Assembly (NCBI RefSeq): GCF_020283565.1
Contig: NC_060065.1
Coordinates: 50,828,409-50,892,408 of the forward strand
Source of the DNA: Trifolium pratense
Lineage: Eukaryota; Streptophyta; Magnoliopsida; Fabales; Fabaceae
DNA: 64,000 bases
Direction: 5' to 3'
Each line of letters opens with the position of its first letter. Position 1 is the stretch's first letter. Below the pieces are notes generated by a model. It was not told the origin of the DNA and searched no databases. It saw nothing but the letters and a program-made list of their open reading frames with translations. Shown here one piece after another: positions 48,101 through 57,398 of the stretch. Position numbers and translations under genes: made by a program.

Positions 48101-51100
48101 CATTAGTGAAGGAAAAAATCACTAAGTTCGAATCCGTGGAGGTGCAACACGTTCCACGCGAGCACAACAAACGGGCAGATATCCTGTCCAAACTGGCGAG
48201 CACAAAAAAGAAAGGCGGAAACAAATCCGTCATTCAGGAAGTACTTCCTCGACCAAGCATCGAGAAAACGACCAACATCCTCGACATAAATGTCATCGGC
48301 GACAAAAACTGCTGGATGACCCCTGTTTATAACTTCCTCGCGAATGGAACCCTCCCCGACAATCAGAAAGAAGCTGCAATAATAAGACGTCGAGCATGCG
48401 CATATGTCATCCTCGACGGAAAGTTATACAGACGAGGGTTCTCAATCCCACTCCTAAAATGCGTCGACGAAGAAACAGTCGACTACATCCTGCGCGAGGT
48501 ACACGAGGGGATCAACGCCCAGCACCTGGGAGGAAGATCGCTGGCCAGAAAAGCTCTTCGGGCAGGATACTATTGGCCCACCATGCAGCAAGACGCTAAG
48601 GACCATGTGAAAAAATGCGACAAATGTCAACGACATGGGGACATGCACCTTGCTCCTCCCCACGAGCTCAAATCTATGTCGTCGCCATGGCCCTTCGCTT
48701 GGTGGGGCATGGATATACTTGGCCCTTTCACAAAGGGACTCCACCAAAATAAATTCCTAATAGTCGCCGTGGACTACTTCACCAAGTGGGTAGAGGCAGA
48801 ACCCCTCTCCGACATAACGTCGTTCAGAATACTCCGTTTCTTCAAACGCGACGTACTCTGCCGATTTGGGATACCACAAGCCGTCGTCACGGACAACGGG
48901 ACACAATTCACGGACAAAGGATTCCAAGACTTCCTCGCTGCCCTGGGGACCAAGCAACATTTCACTTCCGTGGAACATCCCCAAACTAACGGGCAAGCCG
49001 AGGCCGCCAACAGAGTAATCCTGCGCGGCCTAAGACGAAGATTGGACCAAAATAAAAAGAAATGGGTCGAGGAGCTCGAAAGCGTCCTTTGGGCCTATCG
49101 CACAACACCACACTCCACAACCGGGGAGACTCCATTTAGAATGGTATACGGAACAGAGGCAGTCATCCCCGTGGAGGTGGGCGAGCCATCTCGCCGAACC
49201 GAGCAACCGCTCGAAGAAGAAATGAACGACGAAGCTCTCCGTGAAGAGCTTGATCTCGTCGAAGAGATCCGAACGGGGGCATCCCTTCGGGAAGCCACCC
49301 TTAAACAGAAAATAGCTGCCCGACATGACGTCAAAGTCATCAAAAGAGAATTTGAAGTGGGCAGCCTCGTCTTAAGACGAAATGCTAAGGACTCCCAGGA
49401 TGGTAAATTGGCGGCCAACTGGGAAGGACCATATCGCGTCATTGACAAAACAGAAAACGGCGCGTATTATCTCGAGGATCTTCGAGGAAAGAAACTTCCT
49501 CGACCTTGGAACGCCCAAAAATTAAAACAATATTATAGCTAAGTTATTGCCAAACTAAAAAACACTTCTAAAAGGCTGCTCGGATCCTCTAGCAACGAGC
49601 CCGACACCTCGACAACGGAGAGCACGCGGGCACACGTGCTCGATCCAATAACTGAAAAGGAGATACTCTGGCTCAGGAAGGGCAGAGCGTCTCCCCGACG
49701 AGGATGACCTTTGAGACAAGCTCCTCGTCTTCGTGCCAAGGCTTAACGCCCAGCTCGCGATGGGAAGTTCAAGCCGCGGGGGCGGGCACAACAACGTGTC
49801 GGCGTCCGTATTAGCCTCAGAAAACAACTCTAGGCGCTTAGTTAGTTCCCTAAACTTTCTAAGTAAAATCCGAGGACGACCTCCTCGACGAAACGCGCTC
49901 GCAACAAAAAACTTACAAATATAAAAACGGTTTTGTCGAGCAGGCATACAACAATGTCGAGCAAGTATACGAATATCAAAACCAAAAAGTTGTTAAGTTA
50001 AAAACGAGCAAGCATAAAGACATGCATATTTCACACAGGCATAACTTAGCAAAAACAAAGAGCAATAACTTAAACATACACACGAGGAGAATGAGATAGA
50101 CGAGCAGGATTAATAAAACGGGCATTATCATAAAAATACCGGGCATAAAAACCCACTTGTTCGGATATTACAAAAACCGGGCACGCAGGCCCCCAAAAAA
50201 TTGTGATGACATGAAAAACAAATAAACTACAAATTCATGGCGCGCAGGCCCAAATAGTTCGTCGAGGAAGTCTAATGGCTCTCATCGTGGCCTTCCTTAT
50301 CCCCATCAGGATTTTTCTCCTCCTCGACAGCCTCCGCCTCAACATCATCCTCCCCGTCATCACCATCATTCTCCTCTTCCTCATTCTCCTCCTCAAGGGC
50401 CATTTGCTTATATTCTTCAGGAATAACAATCTGCCCGTTCTCAACCCGTTTGAGCTTGTGAATGCCATCAGTAATCAAGCCATGCTCGGCATTCACAATC
50501 GTAAGTTGGGCGATCGCATTCTTCCACCCATGCACCATGCTCGCCAACATCAAGCCTCCCAGTCTTTTAATTTCCTTGACCAAGTCTGCCCGACTCACCA
50601 GCCTGGAAGTTTCAACGGCCTCGTCGGCAGCTGGAGCAAGCTTGGATTGCAGGTCAGCTATCACCTCTTCCAGCTTCTTCTTCTCCTCGGCACTCCGAGC
50701 CTCCACCTCCTCGAGATTTTTCTTGGCAAGCTCCAGTTCATCCCGGCTCTCCCTGACATCCTTCAGCAGCTGGCCATAATTCTCCTGCTTCCCCCTCAGA
50801 TCGATCAGCTCACCCTCCATCAGCACAATCTTTCCCTCCAGCTTGGCATTCCGGGCAGCCAGCTTCTCCACCTCATGAGTTGGCCCCCCTTCATTTAATA
50901 CCAAGGCCGTCTCCGCCAGCCGGATGACAGCAGCGATATCTTCATTGAGTTGGTTCTGTCGGGCAGCAGAAGAAACGCCCAAGACATAATTCTTCTCCGA
51001 TGCAGGCACCTGGAGGGGATTCGCATCAAAAAATTTCCTGTTGCTCAAGCACGCGGGGAGAACAAAGCCACCTTCCCCCTCCGACAAGTCGACGATAGGC

Positions 51101-54100
51101 GTCATCGGTTCCTCCCTCTGCCTCTTTACCCGGCCAGACCCGGTCCCAGCCGAACTTCCCCCCGGCGAAGACTGGCTAATGCTCCCCGAAGCAGCTTGCT
51201 CAACAATCAAAACATTAGGCTTGGATTTCCTCGCCTTCTTCTTTGATTTCTCTCCCTTCTGCTCAGCAGCTATCCTCATCAACTCGGAAGCAAGATCAGC
51301 CATTCTACCTGCAAAGATGGAAACATGATCAGAAACACGGGGAGAAACTCAAAACATCAAAAGTGCTGAATATAAGACAAGTAAAAAACGGGCAGGAATT
51401 AAAATAGATACCCAACAGAGTGTCCTCGGCAGAAACAGTTTTGCACGACAATAACAATCTGGTATTAACAAAACGAGGTTCGATCCTCGGTTTACCATGC
51501 TTATCCAAAGCAACATCCCCTAAGCTGGTTACAACTTTGCAAGGCTTAAAGCCATCCACATACACTTTCAGCTTTTCAAAGCCCGCCATCTCTGCCGGGG
51601 ACAGGTCCTCGCCAGCCGTTAAGTACTCGTCGGTCCGCAATAAGAAATGCCCCGACGACCATGACAGCGGGAAACGCAGGCTCCACTCCGTTACCTGCTC
51701 TCCCTCCTCGTCCAACTGAGGAGACCCATCCTCGAGGAACACAGGCCTATCCATATATAGAGAGTTCAAAGCAAACTCCGTCACCGGCTTCACCACGTAG
51801 TATCTCTCCTTGAAACCCCGAGCAGACTCCACGAACATCTTAAATATCTTGCTCGATTGATGCTTCAAGGAAATCCAACCTTGCTGGTCCCCGACCTTCT
51901 GTCGTTGGATTTTGAAGATATAGAAGAATAAAGAAACAGTGGCTTCCACCTCCAGATATCGACAAAGAATCTGGTACGCCCGGATGAACGCCAACGCGTT
52001 TGGATGAAGCTGGGAGGGAGCTACCCTTAACCGGCCAAAAATCTCGGCTTCGAGGTTGTTGAAGGGCAAACGATATCCCATCTCCTTGAACGCCATTTCG
52101 TACATGGTAAATCCACCTTCCGTGTACGGCGAACAAATCCGCTCCCCCTCAGCAGGTATGTGAACCTCCCAGTTAACCGGGCCATCCTCCTCGACGATAG
52201 TAAAGAGCCGGGGATCCTGGGCAGTAATCGTCGAAGCAATGCCCCTCGGCTCGGGCGCAATCCAGGCCAGCTCTGGATCTGTAATTGTGTCGACCAACTT
52301 ATGTTTTGACGCCGCTTGGCTCCCCGTAGCCTCCTCTGTGTCTGACATTTTGAACACCTGAAAAGCAGCGAAAAGACAGTGAATTCGACAGTTATCAAAT
52401 CCACCCTTTCACCGCAATTCAAGTGAAAGGGCGTAAAAAAGGGCGAGGACGCTGTCCCCGACCAAAAGCCCTTATCAAAATGGCAAACAATGAAGACAGA
52501 GGAAACGAGGAGAACCATTAAACAAAGCCTAAAAAACGGAGAGAAGGTCCCCGACACAAGACATGACTCGACACTTGAAACCAAACTCTAATTTGGATAA
52601 AATCCCAAGTTAAAAACGGGGAGAAGCTCCCCGACATAGAGTTTTTACAAACTCATTTATCCACAAATTTCCCAGCGAAATAACGGGGAGAATGTCCCCG
52701 ACAGTTAAAACATTCGCGAAAGCGAAAACGGGGAGAAGGTCCCCGACACAGAGTTTCTACAAACTCATCTATCTACGGAAATTTCCCAGCGAAATAACGG
52801 GGAGAAGGTCCCCGACACAGAGTTTTTACAAACTCAACGTAAAAACGGGGAAAAGGTCCCCGACATTCATACAATTCACGAAGACACTTAAAATATTCGC
52901 GAAGGCGAAAGTAGGGAGAAGGTCCCCGACAAAGAGTTTCTACAAACTCATTTTTCGCTACAACAAACGGGGAGATATAACGCTTTTCCTCCCCGACGCG
53001 AAAAACACATAGGAATTCCAGAAAAGTATGAACATTCTCCACAAATCTCCAGAAAGATATGAACATTCATCAATGTTCTTCGCCTCCATCACCACATTTT
53101 CCAGAAATTCATCATCTTCATCGTGTGTTCGTCACCCTTACCCAGAAAACATCAATATTCAAGGGTGTTCTTCATTTTGTCCAGAAAAATGACGAATATA
53201 TGGTTGAATCATAGTAACCAAAACAGTGAGACACACAAAAATGACGTTTGGCACCAGCAAACGCCAATATCCCACTAAAAACAGTGGCCTAAACTACTAA
53301 CAAATGGGGCTCAACCCAAAACCAAAATGGGTACAAACTAAAAAACTCAAAACACATTCAAAATAAACACAAGGGAGGAAATCAAATCAAAGAAAGAACT
53401 GTCTTACCTTGTGTTGCGAAAGATTCAAACTTGAATAGCGAAGATTGGAACTTGAGGGATGCTGAAAGCCTTTGAATTGCAGGTAGTAGCAGCAACAGCG
53501 CAAGAGAAAAGGAAGTGAAAAGTTCAAAATGAACCTTTCCTCCTCTATTTATAGACTCCCCATCAATGCACCTCTATCACGAACCTGTGCGCCACAGCAC
53601 ATCATAACCGTTGATCAAGATCCAACGATCCTGATCAAAAGCCATCAAATGGCTCTGATTCACTCTACGGAAAACGAAGAGGCACGATCAATCCAATGGC
53701 TAATAAGCCTCCTCGTAAACCAACGCAATTAAAGCGCGTTTTCCCAAAGCAATTATTACGCCTGTTCCTAGCCCACACACGTGGCGTTGGAAGGCGAGAA
53801 AACCCATCTCTTCATGTCCCATCGAACTGACGACACGATCCTCGAGGGACTCATCGTTATCCCCAACGAAAACGTCTCCTCGACGAAACGGACAAGCGCG
53901 AATTACGGGCAAGCCAAACAAACATAAGTGAACGTGCCCGCAAAAACAGGCAGCATCGACAAGATGCACTTAACACAACACTTCCTCGACAACCCGTCGA
54001 GGAACAAAAAAGCCAACGACTCTCAAAGGCAAATTCCTTCCCCGTAATTTCCTCCACGAACATCCTGGCACCTGTCACGAGCAAAAGGAAGCTTCCCCCT

Positions 54101-57100
54101 TTTGATAATTCTCCTCGTCGTGCCAAGGAGGAATTTACGAGCAACATACAAATGTGCTCCTCGCGCAAACAAGCAACAAACATAATCTATGAATTATGAA
54201 CTCCTCCTAGGATTGACGAGGAAAACAACTCCTCGACATACGGGCATGGACCTTAAGTCATTACTCCTATGACTAGGAGCAACGACTTGGGGGGCTCCTG
54301 TTCTGGACTGGGCCAAGGGCTGGCCCAATCTCTTCTGCCCGACATTTAGGGCACGGCCCAATAAGGGGGGGACTTCCCCGACACGTCAGCCAATGACGTG
54401 TCCTGCTCGACATAACGGATTAGCTCCACGCTAATCACGTGCTCGTCTATCCATGCACGCTGATCCATTCAACCATAGCTTAACAGCTAAGCAGCACGTT
54501 TAGCACGTGCTCCTTTATCCAAGCACACCTGTCATCGAGCCTATCCCTTACCCGCGAATAGCGGAACGGCTCCAACCAAGATAGAGGCAAACAACGGCCT
54601 TCCCCTACGATACAGGGACTATCTTGGCAGTTGAGTCTATTGGGCCGGTTATCCAGGCCCAATAGACCAACCTTTGGCCCAGCGCTGGGGGCACTATATA
54701 AGCTCTCCTATACAGGAGAGCCAGGTATTCTGATTCATTCTCACGATACTTTCTCTCTCTTCTATTGTATCTCTCTTGTTACCTTTGCTGACTTAGGCAT
54801 CGGAGCACCTGCAGGTACAAACCCCCCCTTCGGTGTGGAAGCTTGCTCAACGGACCGGCCATCAATCTATTCTGATCACCAGGTACGATCAAAAGTCAAA
54901 AGTGATAAAATGATGGTATATCTTTAAAACAACGATATTTAATATACATTATTCTACTTATATAAAATAACAATCAGTTAAAAAGAGATGGAGTAGTTGA
55001 TATTTCAATGGATCATAAACACATACTCATGTTCTTAACTTGAAATATTCAATTTTGGATACATTTTTCCCCCAATTAATAAAATTTAATTTGTAGCTTG
55101 ATGTCAAAGGTTTAGTTAAAAAAAAAAAAGCTCGATGTCTAAGGTAACATCTACTAAACAAGTTTTTTTTTTTGAAGGATCTACTAAACAAGTTAGAGAC
55201 AATGATTGAGTTTTTGGACCCAAAATAAATGTATGAGTTTTGTCCTATATATGAGGCATATATAAAAAATAAAATAAAAAAGACAAACAAATGTTATTTG
55301 ATCACTGTTTATTGTATATGGAAAAATTTAGTTAGGAAGAGAGAATTTATTTTGTATATCTCATAATTTGTGGACGAAGATTAGTTATTGTTAAACGACA
55401 GTTAAAATTTTATACTTGTATGATAATAATAATAATAAAAAATATCATGTCCTTTAATTTCTCTTTTGGATCAACTAGATCCTTTAAGACTCAAAATGTA
55501 CATATAAATTAAAGATTTCTTTGTACCAATTTTTTTTTTAAGATTTCTAAAAATTGCATCTTGTTTGTGTTAGTTGGCACCTTTACAAATTGATGATAAG
55601 ACCAAAAATTTGGATAAAGTGAAAAGAATGAGCCAAGAAGCATTGTTAAAGTCGAGTGATCCAATGGTAACATTGAAGATGATCGACTCAATCCAAGGGC
55701 TAGGAATTGGTCACCATTTGGAAGATGAGATTAATGTACAACTTAGGAGGATATGTGATTGGGACCGTTCTAATGACCTTTTTGCTACATCACTTCAATT
55801 TCGGTTGCTAAGGCATAACGGCTGGTCAACAAGTTCTGGTACAATATTAATTTGTATTTTTGGTCAAGTTTATGTTAATGCTTTGAATTTTCTTTTGCTT
55901 TGGTATATTTTGTCAAGTCAAGAGAGAAATAAACAACAAAACATGATCACATATGAGAATGAAATAGAGATAATCCAACATCCATTTGTTTTTCCATTTC
56001 TAACTCTAGTGGGATTGTAAATTTAAACAGAATTTGGACTCACTCAACAGGGCCAAAATCAAAGAAAGAGGCATATATGAAGTCAAAAAAGTTTAAATAC
56101 TTTTTTTTTTAAGCAAAAAAGTTTAAATACTTAATATGTACATACCTGTGCGATGCACGGGTGTGATGCGTTGTTTTATATTATAATCGGAGAAATTGAA
56201 ACAATAAATATTTTTAAAATAATAAAATAGAGAATCCGAGATTCAAACTCCAATCATAGCATGGTTGAAGTGTTTTCGCTTAATTAGTCCACAAATAAAA
56301 ATATCAAATTTATAATTAATTAGAGCATCTAGTTTTATAAATCTATAAATAGGGGATTCGAACAACTTCTCAATAGTCTTTCTTTGTGTTTGCATTAAAT
56401 CATCGGCTAACGGAACAACAATAGGACCAGTCATCTGAATCACACCTTGAATTATTTGGAAGTTAGTATAGAAGATTTATGTTGGTTTGAAATTACCATA
56501 GGAATGCTAATTTGAATTACTCCACACAAAAGACCTGCTAATTCGTAAAAGAGGATGAATCATATGAACAAAGAAATGACACAGATTAATGCGAAGTATT
56601 TAGTGTTGAAAAAAAAATTGGATGTAATCATCACAAAAATACCAAAACCACTAAAAGAAAGAGATTAAAACAAAAATTAAGAAGAAGAATGATGGTCACC
56701 CATTTGCAAAAAGGAAATATTACAAAACAATGGTAACAAATAATCACATAATTTGGAAATGAAGAGAAGGATAAAGTTGCATGAATGAAGGTAATATATA
56801 TATATATAGGGGGTAATGAATATGCACATTTAAGGGGAAAAAAACTTGAAAAGAGCATATGAAAAGATAATGCATATAAATGGTGAATATATTATTAGGC
56901 ATATAATTTCTTCAAAGTAAATGTTGCATATGAAAAGAAAAATAAAACTGATACATATTGATTGGTGGGCATTGGAAGAGGTGCAAGAATTAAATTAACT
57001 ACTAAATTGAGTTTTAGAGAGAAATAGGAAGTGATGTGGCATGATAAAGTGATTTAATTAGATGTATTGGATGACATGGTTAAATGAAAACATTTGATTG

Positions 57101-57367
57101 GTTTAAATGAATTAGGGTTTAGATAAACATTAGGATAACAATTTAGGAATTATATATATAGAAACTGATACATATTGATTGGTGGGCATTGGAAGAGGTG
57201 CAAGAATTAAATTAACTACTAAATTGAGTTTTAGAGAGAAATAGGAAGTGATGTGGCATGATAAAGTGATTTAATTGGATGTATTGGATGACATGGTTAA
57301 ATGAAAACATTTGATTGGTTTAAATGAATTAGGGTTTAGATAAACATTAGGATAACTATTTAGGAAT

Positions 57368-57398
<31 letters not shown>

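Larger units (their letters stand above)
42914..54891 (+). mobile_element. Complete Ty3/gypsy Tat-lineage LTR retrotransposon (Retand-like)
   Basis: An 11,978-bp element with two 593-bp LTRs that look identical on reading, perfect 5-bp duplication AAAGT (42909-42913 and 54892-54896), a primer-binding site after the 5' LTR and a G-rich polypurine tract before the 3' LTR. One open gag-pol frame (1979 aa) has protease, reverse transcriptase, RNase H, a second RNase H and integrase in that order. The 3' region has an antisense spliced gene and a tandem array. The doubled RNase H and extra ORF place it in the Tat lineage. It is inserted in terpene synthase intron 1 in the same orientation. Base composition is far more GC-rich than the flanks. 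Confidence 0.96.

Noticed and set aside
52349..52357. GTG start adding three residues to the antisense protein
   Set aside because: The GTG lies immediately after a good splice acceptor and an ATG follows nine bases on.
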